A DNA stretch of 30,576 nucleotides from an uncultured Clostridia bacterium (GCA_934122125.1 CAKOVW010000011.1:1-30576); one strand, 5' to 3'. Positions 14,084-23,969 are shown, counted from the stretch's first letter. Program-made: numbers and translations. Notes: a model not told the origin generated them from the sequence alone.

Positions 14084-16774
14084 TTATTGTGGAGCTCTTA
14101 GTCCATATAGACATTTATATATATTAGTTTTACTATTTGGTGATGCACTTCTAATTGCATTTCCACTTCCAGCATTGTATACTTGATTATCTCCTGCATA
14201 AATTTCTACGTGTCCATCACATACAATAATATCTCCTGCTGCTAATTCTGACCTTGATACCCTTGTAAATCCTTTTTGATTTTCTAAAACATTAGACAAT
14301 GCTGTAGCTCCATTATAGCATTCGGTTTTTCCTAAATATCCTGCCTCTTGTAACACCCATGAAACAAAAGTTGCACAACATGTTTTTCTTGTTTGAACAC
14401 TTGTTTTTGAACTTTCAAAAGTATTTGATAAGTAACATTGACTTCTATTTTGACATTCTTCTCCACTATTACTAAAATATACACAATAATGATAATTGTT
14501 CTGCTCCATATATTGGTGTATCGTTTGTGCCCATTCCACTATAGCACCACCTTCTGCTACAAAACTTCCTGTTGCAATATTATATCCTGTTTTGAATAAT
14601 ATCCATTCTGCCTTTCTTCTTTTGACTAAACCTGCCAAAGTGTTTCCTTTATTATCTTTTATCGGTGTGCTCATATACTTTTGATATAGAGAGTGTTCAT
14701 ACATAGTATTATTTTCTGTTACGCCATATTCATCATCACTTTCATTCCAATAACTATTATATGCATCTCTAAAACCACTAATATTCCCACAATTATAATA
14801 TCTGCTAACTAACGCTATAATTTGGTATGATTTTAAGTCCATTCCACTTGTAGTGGCTTCTACTGAAGATTTCATTGCATTTATTATTTCTTCTTCTATA
14901 CTATCTATTATCTCTTTGTCTAGCTTGTCCCCCTCTTTAATTGTAGATGGATCTATTCCTCTTGCTATAAATCTTGCTTTTTGTGCCTCTATGTTAACGC
15001 CATATCCTACTGTTCTATTTCCACCACTATCTTTATATACAACATATTGTCCATTTTCTTCTTTAGTTCCTTCAAAATATCTTATAAAAGACTTTAATGA
15101 TCCTATTCCTGATACAGAGTTAAAATCTTTAGCATCAAATATACTAAAATCAAGTGAACTAACCCCATAATCCTTTTTTGCATATTTTCCTAAAGTGTAT
15201 CTCATTACTTGTTCTAAGTTTTGTAAGCCTGGTTCTTTTTGCATTAAGCTAAATAACCATTCTGCTCCGCTTATCATATTTCTTTGTCCTGCTGCTTCTT
15301 CTCTTTTTGTATTTGGTATTTTATACTTCTTGTCTAATAACTTAATAAAGTCATCTGTTTTATCAATTACATCTCCTCTTACATCTTCTTCATATGTTAC
15401 TCCATTGCTTTTTTGCGTAACTTCTTTTTTTCTGTCTGTTATCCACTCTACAGTGCTTCCTTCTTCTGGATCTGGTGGTTCTGGGTCATCTTGTAAAGAT
15501 TCGTCATTGCTTGAATCAAGTGTATACGAGTTACTATATGGAGTAATTTCCTTTTTCTTATATGTTATACTTTGCTCACAAAACCAAGTTTTAACATATG
15601 TAACTTTCAATGTAGGAATTACTGTTGTTACTATTGTTGTTGTATTTTCCTCCTCATTATTTGACTCATTTATTGGCTCAACAACATCTTCTGTTATTGG
15701 AATTCCATCAATATCATATTCTCCAGTTGGAACATTATGTATAATTCTGCTTCCCTTTATATGTGTTGTATAAGTATAATTCTCTTCCTCTTCACTTATA
15801 GTTTTTGTATCAAATATTGTTAAATCTATTTTACTGCCCTTTATTAAATCTGTAACTTCTGATACAAATTCTGGGTTTTGTGATACCATGGTTAAATATA
15901 TAAGAAAATTCATAGGAGTTGTATATTGAGATATTACATTTTTATATTCTATTTCTCTTAGTGTAACTGATGTAGTTGTATTATTATTTACAGTAGTTAT
16001 AGTCCATTCAGGTATTATTAGTTTATTATTATCTTCTGTAACTGAAAAATATTCTCTTATTTTATTTGTATCTCCACTGTTAGCATATTCTAACATTTTA
16101 TTATATTCCATATATTTTAGTTGTATAAATTCTTCACTTTTTTCTACATCAATTTCAGACTTTATATCATCATTTTTAGCTCTATATAAGCACACGGCAC
16201 CATATGTTTTACCAGAATTTACTACATTTTCCATAAACCAGTTTGGATTTGTATTTAAGGTTTCTGTAACAGCTTGTGCTTCATAGAATTTTTTTATATA
16301 TTTTTTTAATGCTGCCTTGTATTCTTCACTTTCTTTGTCAGGATTTTCTATATCACCTAGCAATTTTAAATCTGCTAAATCTATTCCAGTACTTTCAATT
16401 GTTTCTATAATATTTTCAATTGCCTCGTCTGTTATTGTTATTGTTCCTTGACTTGCCCAGTCTACATTAGCAAATGTTTTTACTTTAGAAAGTGCTTCTT
16501 GAAGTTTATCAGATATTGTATTGTAAATACTATAAAGAGATGAAGCTAGTGCTACAATAATAATTATTGGTATTAATATTGCTAGTAATATAGTCTTTCT
16601 AACGCTTTTATTGCCTAAAAGTTTTATTCCATCTTTTACTGCACCTATATAATTACCTGATACTGCATTTTGAGCTAGATTAGTACTATCCTTTATGGCA
16701 TCCTTTGTATCTTGAATATTATCATTTGCTTGCTTCATTAAGTTTTGCTCGTCATTATTTGGCTCTTCATCCAT
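14084..16774 (-). CDS. Bifunctional cell-wall hydrolase of the T4SS: GH24-like muramidase plus papain-like peptidase (VirB1/CwlT role)
   Basis: This 896-residue protein has a cytoplasmic N-terminus, one membrane segment (about residues 60-84) and a long spacer. At about 555-730 is a lysozyme-like domain whose FEG (Glu near 568) and YKDSGGNRTVGYGVN match the Glu and Thr-x-GYG active-site pattern of GH24 phage lysozymes. At about 755-896 is an NlpC/P60- or CHAP-like peptidase: TCCATFVSW carries the probable nucleophile Cys (near 798) and GDIIVCDGHVEIY the His (near 854). Gram-positive T4SS use such two-headed enzymes to open the wall for the channel, but usually with an SLT-type transglycosylase; a GH24-type head is less common. 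AGAGGTGA precedes the ATG. Confidence 0.82.
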   Translation of the reverse strand: MDEEPNNDEQNLMKQANDNIQDTKDAIKDSTNLAQNAVSGNYIGAVKDGIKLLGNKSVRKTILLAILIPIIIIVALASSLYSIYNTISDKLQEALSKVKTFANVDWASQGTITITDEAIENIIETIESTGIDLADLKLLGDIENPDKESEEYKAALKKYIKKFYEAQAVTETLNTNPNWFMENVVNSGKTYGAVCLYRAKNDDIKSEIDVEKSEEFIQLKYMEYNKMLEYANSGDTNKIREYFSVTEDNNKLIIPEWTITTVNNNTTTSVTLREIEYKNVISQYTTPMNFLIYLTMVSQNPEFVSEVTDLIKGSKIDLTIFDTKTISEEEENYTYTTHIKGSRIIHNVPTGEYDIDGIPITEDVVEPINESNNEEENTTTIVTTVIPTLKVTYVKTWFCEQSITYKKKEITPYSNSYTLDSSNDESLQDDPEPPDPEEGSTVEWITDRKKEVTQKSNGVTYEEDVRGDVIDKTDDFIKLLDKKYKIPNTKREEAAGQRNMISGAEWLFSLMQKEPGLQNLEQVMRYTLGKYAKKDYGVSSLDFSIFDAKDFNSVSGIGSLKSFIRYFEGTKEENGQYVVYKDSGGNRTVGYGVNIEAQKARFIARGIDPSTIKEGDKLDKEIIDSIEEEIINAMKSSVEATTSGMDLKSYQIIALVSRYYNCGNISGFRDAYNSYWNESDDEYGVTENNTMYEHSLYQKYMSTPIKDNKGNTLAGLVKRRKAEWILFKTGYNIATGSFVAEGGAIVEWAQTIHQYMEQNNYHYCVYFSNSGEECQNRSQCYLSNTFESSKTSVQTRKTCCATFVSWVLQEAGYLGKTECYNGATALSNVLENQKGFTRVSRSELAAGDIIVCDGHVEIYAGDNQVYNAGSGNAIRSASPNSKTNIYKCLYGLRAPQ

Positions 16775-16789
16775 TTTATCACCTCTTTG

Positions 16790-17710
16790 CTAGATGTTTA
16801 TTAATATCTTTATATTGCTTTCTTGATTTAAAGTTATATTACCAAATTGCATTTTTTCTATTTTTCTATATGTTTCATAAACTTTATTAAACTTTACATT
16901 AATGCTTATTTGTTTACCTGCTCCCAATGATAATAAATGAATTGGAATTTCATTTATTAGAGATGGATATTCCACACCATTTTTGTCTACTAAGCATATA
17001 TCTTTACTATTTTGTCCATTACTTAATTTTATTGTATTTTGTGTACCATTTTTTATTGTTACATTATATATTTCATAGCTTCTATATACTTTTTTGTTGT
17101 TTACTGTAATTTGTATGTTATTTGAATTCTGGCTCTTATTAATATTTGATTTTTTTATAAAACTGCCTACATTTATCTTAACTTCACCATTTTGATTTAC
17201 TATTGTTATATAATCTTCAAAATTATTAGTTGTAGTTTTTCCTCCTGTTGACAATAAATTATCTTCATAATATGTTATTTTATATGTATATAAGTTAGAT
17301 TCACTGGATAAAAAGTCTAGGTTATATACTTTTTTAGTTTTAAAAATTTTACTATGATAATTATTTGCAAATGAATTTATGTTATTTTCAAACTCTTCCT
17401 TGCAATTATCACTTAATAACTCATATGCCTTTTGAATATTGCTATTATTGCAATATTCAACAAAATTTTTGATTATATTAGCATTTTGCTCAGTTGTACT
17501 CTTTGATACCTCTTGTCCAGTTATTGTTGATTGATTTGATTTTGTTACATCTTGAACTTTAGATGTATTTTCATTCATTTGATTACTATTTGTTGTGTTT
17601 TTTAACAAACTATTTACTATTTGTATTAATATAATAATAAAAGCTATAATTGCAATTATTATTACTATTTGCTTTCTATTTTGGTTCCAGTATCTAATAA
17701 TTTTATTCAT
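16790..17710 (-). CDS. Bitopic membrane protein with an NTF2-like domain (VirB8-like), T4SS operon
   Basis: The start at 17708-17710 (MNKIIRYW) is preferred because GGAGG lies 11 bases upstream. The frame extends to an ATG at 17728, which has no ribosome site. The 306-residue protein has one membrane segment (about residues 12-35) and a Ser/Thr/Asn-rich linker. An NTF2-like region follows (FVEYCNNSNIQKAYELLSDNCKEEF at about 80-105), then a C-terminal beta-rich, Ig-like domain (about 190-306). The plan resembles VirB8-type scaffold proteins and differs from the second NTF2 protein of the operon in its Ig-like tail. It sits between the VirB6-like and hydrolase genes with gaps of 15 to about 30 bases, so it is surely co-transcribed. 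Function is inferred. Confidence 0.6.
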   Translation of the reverse strand: MNKIIRYWNQNRKQIVIIIAIIAFIIILIQIVNSLLKNTTNSNQMNENTSKVQDVTKSNQSTITGQEVSKSTTEQNANIIKNFVEYCNNSNIQKAYELLSDNCKEEFENNINSFANNYHSKIFKTKKVYNLDFLSSESNLYTYKITYYEDNLLSTGGKTTTNNFEDYITIVNQNGEVKINVGSFIKKSNINKSQNSNNIQITVNNKKVYRSYEIYNVTIKNGTQNTIKLSNGQNSKDICLVDKNGVEYPSLINEIPIHLLSLGAGKQISINVKFNKVYETYRKIEKMQFGNITLNQESNIKILINI

Positions 17711-17743
17711 TACAATCATAGCCTCCATTTTATTATTTAATTA

Positions 17744-20353
17744 TTATGGTTTTTTATAGTATTGTTTTATATAGCTCATCATTTGATTTGCATTAGCTTT
17801 AACTTCTGAGCTACTTAATTCAGGATTTGTTTTACTAATTCCTTTTTCAAATTCTTCAATTTTACCTTTTACATAATTTGAATTTGATAATTTTCCTGGT
17901 TCAATCTCTTTTGCAATCTTTCCTATAGTTTCAGACATTACTCTTGCTCTGTCCTCTGCTTCTTCCTCTGGTAATTTTCCTTGTAATTCCTTTCTCATTT
18001 TGTCCTCTAACTTCATTACTTTTTTAATATCACCTTTATCTGTAAATCCATCATTATAGTGTCCAATTGCTCTATCTTCTAATTTGTTTAATTCTTTGCC
18101 TGTATACTTGTTTCCATTTTTGTCTAAGAAAGTTTCTTGTGCCCAATCTCTAAGCTCTCCTGATTGGCGTAGTTCATTAGTTTGTCTTGCTATTTCTGAA
18201 GCATTTGCTGAGCCATATCTACCTGTTCCAATTTCTGAACTTATAGATTGTGCTAAATCAGAATTTGCAATTCTTCTGCCCATTCCTGGTGCTATTGAAT
18301 AGCCTAATGCTCCACCTGCTGCTCCATATTTTAGTACATCTTCTAAGTCATCTCCTGCTATTCCCACTCCAACTCCAATTGCTCCAACAGCTCCTGCCAC
18401 TGCTACTTTTCCAGCAAATTTAGCTGCTTTCTTCGCAGCACTCACTGCTGTTCCTTTCCATCTTCCATTAGCAAATTTTCTACTTGCAAAATTTTTAATG
18501 CTTCTTCCTGCTCCTCTTCCTATAGGAGTTACAAGTAGATTTTTTGGCATTCTCATACTATTTCTTGTACTTTCTGTTGTTTCTTGTTCTGGGTTATTTG
18601 GCGTATTATTACTTATACCCTCTGCACTTGAAAAATCATCCGAATAATTTTGTGGATTTAAATACATATCATTATTATCCCAGTTATCAGGATCTTGTGT
18701 TTGAGTATTATCTACCTCTGGTGGTAAAAATGCTCTATTGCTGTAATCATCTCCTGTATCTTGCGTATTACTATTATCTGACGTGCTTTCACCTCTAGTT
18801 CCAAGATTTCTATGATTACTATTGTCTAATGCACTCTCACCTATAGCTCCAAGATTTCTATGATTACCATGGGCAAATGCATCATATCCATCTGGTGCAT
18901 TTTTGTCTTCAACTGCATTTCCTCCTTTAGTCCTTACACTATTGTTTCCACCTGAGCCACTTTTTCCTCCGCCTCTTTTATCAGCAATAAATCCAACTCC
19001 TTTTTTTACCATATTCCATGCAGCTGCTCCTCCAAACATTGCTCCTGCTTGGCTTAATACTCCTGGTGTTGATGCTTTATCAAATCCAAAGAATTTACGT
19101 AGCATTTTTTCTGCTGGTCCTATAAAAGCTATTACCATAATGGCATAGAGTGGGTTTTTAACTCCAATATTCATTGCTGATCCAACTAAAACTGTATATA
19201 CAATTAGGTGAAATGGTTGTAATAGTGCTGTGAATATATACTCCTTTAGCCAAGCATTAAAAGCCTGTGCTTTTCCATCATTCATTTTATCTATTGGATA
19301 TGTCATCGCAACTAGTGGTGCAATAATTGTCAAAAACGCCATAGTTACAGACCTTTTTAAATATATCCAACTAAATTTACAAGTATATACAAGTAGTGCT
19401 ATATAAAATATAGTATAAATTAATTTTGGAGTAAAATCCTTGTACTGAACTTGTAATCTTATAAGTCCCATTAAATCTGTATTATATTGTATATTACTGC
19501 CTGTTATCCATACTGGTATAGAAGTAGCTGTATCTCCTATTGTATCATTTAATATATCTATTATTGATAATATAAAAGTCATAATATAATGCATAAAAAA
19601 TATTAAACACATTGCTACAAGCCAATCCATTAATCTTTGCTTATATTTTGCTCTGTCATCCACAGAACTACTTATAACAATTCTAATTCCAGTATAAACT
19701 AATACTGATAATAATATAACAATGGCCAAGTTTCTTAAAGCAACATACCATGATGAAATAACATCATTTAGTTGTCTTGTAATCGAAATATTATTTTGTT
19801 TGTCATTTCCCCAGTCCTTTGGTTGTATAAAATTTATATCAAATGCAGGTACTTTTCCAGCAAATATTTTATCAACAGAATATTGAACTGTTGGGATTAT
19901 ATAGTTCTTTACAAATGTAAGATCTGCTACTAAGGCTACTCCACCTACAATTGGAGAAACTAAAAATGTTGCAGCATCATATAGACTTATTTGGTCAAAA
20001 TTTTCTTCATCTATTACAGCAACTCCATTCTCTTTAGCTTCCTCCTCGCTCCAACTAGTATTTCCTGTGTAAGCCATATCAGGATATTTATCTCTATTGT
20101 TAACAAAAAAGCCTGCTTTCAATATTATACTAGTCAAACCACTATCTACGTTGTATTCACCATTATATAAAAAATTTTGGAGTATTGCTAATATTGAATC
20201 TCCTACCGTAGTTACTAAATCTGTGATAGGATCAAATAGTATTCCACCTATACCAGCTCGTGAATACGTTGGAAATATAAAATTGCACAATGTTACTATT
20301 ATTATTGTTAATATTATCTTTTGAGTTATTCCTTGTTTAGTAAATATTTTCAT
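17744..20353 (-). CDS. VirB6/TrbL-like polytopic channel protein
   Basis: This 869-residue protein has a signal-like N-terminus followed by an exterior segment. At least six membrane helices lie between about residues 110 and 430 (for example LAIVILLSVLVYTGI, MAFLTIIAPLVAM and a helix containing LIVYTVLVGSA). The ITRQLNDVISSWY and FNAWLKEYIFTALLQPFHL segments are typical of VirB6/TrbL-like proteins of Firmicute T4SS. The cytoplasmic C-terminal half is Gly/Ser/Asn-rich and includes two tandem 16-residue repeats (18770-18865), a hydrophobic Ala/Gly segment (about 645-680) and a charged helical end. VirB6 proteins form part of the inner membrane channel. The gene starts nine bases after the VirB4 gene. 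Confidence 0.78.
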   Translation of the reverse strand: MKIFTKQGITQKIILTIIIVTLCNFIFPTYSRAGIGGILFDPITDLVTTVGDSILAILQNFLYNGEYNVDSGLTSIILKAGFFVNNRDKYPDMAYTGNTSWSEEEAKENGVAVIDEENFDQISLYDAATFLVSPIVGGVALVADLTFVKNYIIPTVQYSVDKIFAGKVPAFDINFIQPKDWGNDKQNNISITRQLNDVISSWYVALRNLAIVILLSVLVYTGIRIVISSSVDDRAKYKQRLMDWLVAMCLIFFMHYIMTFILSIIDILNDTIGDTATSIPVWITGSNIQYNTDLMGLIRLQVQYKDFTPKLIYTIFYIALLVYTCKFSWIYLKRSVTMAFLTIIAPLVAMTYPIDKMNDGKAQAFNAWLKEYIFTALLQPFHLIVYTVLVGSAMNIGVKNPLYAIMVIAFIGPAEKMLRKFFGFDKASTPGVLSQAGAMFGGAAAWNMVKKGVGFIADKRGGGKSGSGGNNSVRTKGGNAVEDKNAPDGYDAFAHGNHRNLGAIGESALDNSNHRNLGTRGESTSDNSNTQDTGDDYSNRAFLPPEVDNTQTQDPDNWDNNDMYLNPQNYSDDFSSAEGISNNTPNNPEQETTESTRNSMRMPKNLLVTPIGRGAGRSIKNFASRKFANGRWKGTAVSAAKKAAKFAGKVAVAGAVGAIGVGVGIAGDDLEDVLKYGAAGGALGYSIAPGMGRRIANSDLAQSISSEIGTGRYGSANASEIARQTNELRQSGELRDWAQETFLDKNGNKYTGKELNKLEDRAIGHYNDGFTDKGDIKKVMKLEDKMRKELQGKLPEEEAEDRARVMSETIGKIAKEIEPGKLSNSNYVKGKIEEFEKGISKTNPELSSSEVKANANQMMSYIKQYYKKP
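18770..18865 (-). repeat. Two tandem 48-bp repeats inside the VirB6-like gene
   Basis: Adjacent units 18818-18865 and 18770-18817 encode NHRNLGAIGESALDNS and NHRNLGTRGESTSDNS. They lie in the disordered cytoplasmic region, so copy number may vary between strains. Confidence 0.8.
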
Positions 20354-20362
20354 ATTTTCCCC

Positions 20363-22345
20363 CTAATAAATTTCTTGTCTTCTCTTTTGGCTCTTCATCT
20401 GTGCTAATTTATTTAAGTTCGTTTCAACGAATTCAAATTCTTTTGCTGTAGGTTGTATTTGAATAATTGCACTGTCTGCACCTACTTTTAGTAAACCTTC
20501 TCCTTTAAAGCAAGTAATTAAGAAGTTTGCTTCTCCCTCACTTAATTTAAATACTTCTTTTAAGTATTGTATTTCTGATTTATCTTGTGCTAAAAATAGC
20601 TTTGTATCTGAAGATGTTAATACTGCTTGTGCCTCTGGTTTCTCATAGAAGTCTTGAAATCTTTGTGAAATAATTGCCAAGGATACGTTTCTTTTTCTGG
20701 CACGTCTAGCCATTGTGTTTAAGAAGTCTACAGCTTCTGGGTATGGTAAAAGCATCCAAGCCTCATCAACTAAAACCCTCTTCTTTGCTGCTTTTGTTCT
20801 ATCTTCACTATTTTTCTTAACATATTTTTCCCAAATCCATGCTAGCAAAATTTGTTGTGCTAGTGGTCTTGCAAATCTCTCTTCTAGTTGTGATATATCT
20901 AAGTTGATGAATAATGTACCATCTAATAAATCAAAAGTAGATTGTCCATCAAAATATGCCATTTGTCCGTCATATTCTCTTATGTATTGTTTCATAACTT
21001 TTAATAAGTAGCTATAATGGAAGTTATAGTCTTGGTTTGTATTTTCAGCTGCTTTATTTTGTATTCTTTTATACCAAGATCCTATTGTTGGCATTTGTTT
21101 TCTTTCTCTTCCAAGCATATTTCCATCTAATCCATTTGTTGCTTCATATAAACTGTTTGGATCTGAAGTAATTCCATGTGCAGCATATTCTTCTGCAACT
21201 GCTTCTGCTATAATTTGTTTTGTAAGCTCATTTACTTCTTGACTTCTTGTACTACCTCTTGCCATTGTTAATAGTGCTTGTGTAACATCTTCAACTTTAT
21301 TTTCAACATTAAGTACTAATCTATCTCTTCCTGTAATTTCATCTTTTATAACTTCTGTTTCAATATCAAATATATTTATAACTGTTTTTGAAGTTGGTGA
21401 AAGTACTACGTTTATTCCTCCTAGACTTTCTGCAACTATACTATACTCACCTTCAGCATCTAGAGCTAAACTTTGTATTCCCATTAAAACTGCTGAACGA
21501 GAAATTAAAGTTTTCATTGTAACTGATTTACCAGCACCAGATTTAGCAAATATAACCATATTATAGTTTGTTAATGAATTATGGAAGTTATCAAACAAAA
21601 TTGGTACTCCAGTTTGTTTGTTAATTCCTAATGGTATTCCTGAAGGATGTCCAACTTCTGATGTTGTAAATGGGAATACAGTTCCCATAGATCTACGGTC
21701 AAAAGTGTGCACTTTTTTTATTTTATCATTCATTAATGGAAGATTTGATTGAAATGCATCTTCTTGCATTGCCCATGCACTTTTTATATTTACCAATGAC
21801 TTAGACATTTCTGTAGCTAATAATTTTGTATACTTGTCCAAATCTTCTAAGCTATATGCAAATAATGTTGCCACAATTGATGCTTCATAAAGTTTATTAT
21901 ATCCTGCTGCTATTTCATCTCTTAATTGTTCTGCTTCAAACCTTTTTTGGCTTAATGTACTTTCTCTATTGATATTACCTCTATCTGCTGCTACTATTCT
22001 TTCAGTTTCTAGTTCATTTATAACTCTATTTAGTTCATTTTGTGATCTAGATTCTTGAACTGGATTTATATATATCGATGTATTTATATCCCCAAATAGG
22101 TACATATCTCTAAATAGTTCTGGAAAAGTACACATTCTTGGCAAACTTGATACAAAAAAACTTCTTGCATATCTAGTAACATTTGATATTATTTCTAGAT
22201 GATCTATATTACTTGTATCAACTCCAGATGGAGCAATTAATTCTTTTATTGTTTTCTTTTTAAGAATTTTAAACTCTTCTGGCTTTGTATAGTCATTATG
22301 CTGATTTTGTATCATTTCTTCTTTTTGTTTGTTTTTCTTGCTCAT
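20363..22345 (-). CDS. virB4: VirB4/TraC-family ATPase of the T4SS
   Basis: This 660-residue protein powers pilus or channel assembly at the inner membrane. It has a Walker A AKSGAGKS (residues 267-274), a Walker B region RVLVDEAWMLLP (Asp near 527) and the LAIISQRFQDF segment typical of VirB4 C-terminal motor domains. The region before Walker A includes SSLPRMCTFPELF and a coiled stretch (about 100-150), as in the second half of a VirB4 N-terminal domain. The usual first part is missing and appears to be supplied by the separate upstream gene. The ATG (22345) has GGGAGG upstream and overlaps the end of that gene by 50 bases, suggesting translational coupling. Confidence 0.93.
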   Translation of the reverse strand: MSKKNKQKEEMIQNQHNDYTKPEEFKILKKKTIKELIAPSGVDTSNIDHLEIISNVTRYARSFFVSSLPRMCTFPELFRDMYLFGDINTSIYINPVQESRSQNELNRVINELETERIVAADRGNINRESTLSQKRFEAEQLRDEIAAGYNKLYEASIVATLFAYSLEDLDKYTKLLATEMSKSLVNIKSAWAMQEDAFQSNLPLMNDKIKKVHTFDRRSMGTVFPFTTSEVGHPSGIPLGINKQTGVPILFDNFHNSLTNYNMVIFAKSGAGKSVTMKTLISRSAVLMGIQSLALDAEGEYSIVAESLGGINVVLSPTSKTVINIFDIETEVIKDEITGRDRLVLNVENKVEDVTQALLTMARGSTRSQEVNELTKQIIAEAVAEEYAAHGITSDPNSLYEATNGLDGNMLGRERKQMPTIGSWYKRIQNKAAENTNQDYNFHYSYLLKVMKQYIREYDGQMAYFDGQSTFDLLDGTLFINLDISQLEERFARPLAQQILLAWIWEKYVKKNSEDRTKAAKKRVLVDEAWMLLPYPEAVDFLNTMARRARKRNVSLAIISQRFQDFYEKPEAQAVLTSSDTKLFLAQDKSEIQYLKEVFKLSEGEANFLITCFKGEGLLKVGADSAIIQIQPTAKEFEFVETNLNKLAQMKSQKRRQEIY

Positions 22346-23546
22346 CTTTTGTACCTCCCTCTACAGTATTTTCTGTATTTTGTTTCTTAGGTCTTCCTCT
22401 TCTTTTTGCTGTATCTTTATTTACTTTGTTTATTGCATTTTCTGCAACATCTTCTCCTACAATATGTGCATTTTGAGCAATAATCATTTTAGCCATTTGG
22501 TCTATCAACTCTTCCATTGATTCTTGCTTTTTATCTAGAGCTTGCTCTTTTTCTGATTTTGCTTCTATTACTTTTTGGTTTGCTTTTTCAAATGCTTCTT
22601 TTTCAATTTGCTCATTTAGAGCTTTCATTTTCTTATCAATAACATCTGGTGCTGTAGAATATAATTCATCATATCCAGCTTCTATTGCTTTATCTACTCC
22701 ATAAATTTCAGCATCATCACGGTTATATGCTACATATAGTAAATCTACTAGTTCATTTGAATTAAGTACTTTTCCATTTACTCCACAAACCCCTAATGTT
22801 CTAATAATTGATTGTGCTCTTGTATATAGTTCAGAGAAAGCCAAATTTGTAATTTCTTGTTTATCAAAGTTGTTCTCTCCTAGCTCTTCTGGATAATATG
22901 GAATAACTATGTAATATTTTTGATTTAATACATTTTTGTTTAAGCTCATTTTTTCAGTTGTATAAATTATATCTTTTCCATATTCATACAAGTTTGTAGC
23001 TTTAGTTAATTCAAAAAATGCTGCTTTAAGTTCTTCTTCTGTATAAGTACCTGAATTTACCATTTGTTCATACTTCATTTTTTCTTTTTCAAGCTCTTCT
23101 TCTATTTCTTGTACTTTTTTACGATATGTTTGTATACTATTTTCTAGGTTTATTGTTCTTGTTTGTGTATATATTTGTACTGGATGTCTTAATGTATTTA
23201 AAAATTGTATAAACCCTTCTTCTACTGCATTTTTTTCAACTTCTGACATTAAATCATAGTTAACACCTTGGCATTCTACAACCATAACATATTTTGTTCC
23301 ATCTTTTGTTATAATCATGTTATCTTCGATTTTATCAAATTCCATAAAATCAAATACTGATTCTACTGTATATGATTTAGGTGTTTTAGCCTTTTGGTTT
23401 TTTATATTGCTTGAAATCATATCCTTATTATCTTCTTTTTTGTTTTTTGATTTAAAATATAATATACAAAGAATTCCTAATAAAAGAAACATTACTAGTA
23501 GAACTACTACTAAAATTATTGTTATTGTATTAATTGTAACAGCCAT
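22296..23546 (-). CDS. Membrane-anchored protein resembling the VirB4/TraC N-terminal domain
   Basis: This 416-residue protein has an N-terminal transmembrane segment (about residues 8-31). Residues about 60-235 read like the start of TraC/VirB4 ATPases: VFDFMEFDKIEDNMIITKDG, then YVMVVECQGVNYDLM, then HPVQIYTQTRTINLENSI with a coiled coil and YYIVIPYYPEE. No Walker motifs are present. The C-terminal third is a long charged helix with a basic KRRGRPKK patch. A GGAGG ribosome site lies at the end of prgI, and the 3' end overlaps virB4 by 50 bases. The natural reading is a split VirB4 in which this piece anchors the motor to the membrane. That role is inferred. Confidence 0.75.
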   Translation of the reverse strand: MAVTINTITIILVVVLLVMFLLLGILCILYFKSKNKKEDNKDMISSNIKNQKAKTPKSYTVESVFDFMEFDKIEDNMIITKDGTKYVMVVECQGVNYDLMSEVEKNAVEEGFIQFLNTLRHPVQIYTQTRTINLENSIQTYRKKVQEIEEELEKEKMKYEQMVNSGTYTEEELKAAFFELTKATNLYEYGKDIIYTTEKMSLNKNVLNQKYYIVIPYYPEELGENNFDKQEITNLAFSELYTRAQSIIRTLGVCGVNGKVLNSNELVDLLYVAYNRDDAEIYGVDKAIEAGYDELYSTAPDVIDKKMKALNEQIEKEAFEKANQKVIEAKSEKEQALDKKQESMEELIDQMAKMIIAQNAHIVGEDVAENAINKVNKDTAKRRGRPKKQNTENTVEGGTKDEQEKQTKRRNDTKSA

Positions 23547-23548
23547 TG

Positions 23549-23884
23549 TTATTTTTCCTCCTTGTATACATATATTTTTTTACCTTTTGTTTTAAATTTT
23601 ATTGCCCTTTTTATAACGTCATCAATGTTTTCTCCGCCTGTTTTTTTGCTAAATTCAAATTTTGCTATTTCTGGAACTTTTAATGTTCCTATTGCAAAAC
23701 CAATTAGAGCAAACATTGCCACTATAATAATTCCTACTATCGTCATATTCAATAAACTAAATATAAAGTAAAATATCAATCCAATTGCTGCTGCAACTAC
23801 TGTATATATTAAACTCTTGGTAGAAAATATAAATAAAATTCTATTTTCACCTTTTACATTTCTGGGTAAGTTATATGTGCCCAT
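23549..23884 (-). CDS. PrgI-family protein (VirB3-like)
   Basis: This 111-residue protein begins with TYNLPRNVKGENRILFIFSTKS, the signature of PrgI-family proteins found next to VirB4 in Firmicute T4SS. Two membrane helices (about residues 25-47 and 50-68) precede a short cytoplasmic tail. VirB3/PrgI proteins sit in the inner membrane and partner the VirB4 motor. It is the first gene of the main operon, two bases ahead of the next gene, with its own promoter and the GTAAT repeats upstream. A GGAGGAAAC ribosome site precedes the ATG. Confidence 0.88.
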   Translation of the reverse strand: MGTYNLPRNVKGENRILFIFSTKSLIYTVVAAAIGLIFYFIFSLLNMTIVGIIIVAMFALIGFAIGTLKVPEIAKFEFSKKTGGENIDDVIKRAIKFKTKGKKIYVYKEEK

Positions 23885-23932
23885 TATGTTTCCTCCTTTG
23901 TTTATTCATATATCTATTTTTACTCAATATAT

Positions 23933-23961
23933 ATTATATCAAATATTATCGAAAAATGTAA
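23933..23961 (-). promoter_or_regulatory. Promoter of the T4SS operon (prgI onward)
   Basis: On the minus strand TTACAT (23956-23961), a 17-base spacer and TATAAT (23933-23938). The -35 is weak, which fits dependence on an activator bound at the phased repeats centred about 65 bp upstream. Confidence 0.6.
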
Positions 23962-23969
23962 CTATAAAA

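Noticed and set aside
15195..15773. Plus-strand 192-codon reading frame
   Set aside because: It is antisense to the wall hydrolase gene, which has recognisable catalytic motifs; no ribosome site or family match is seen.
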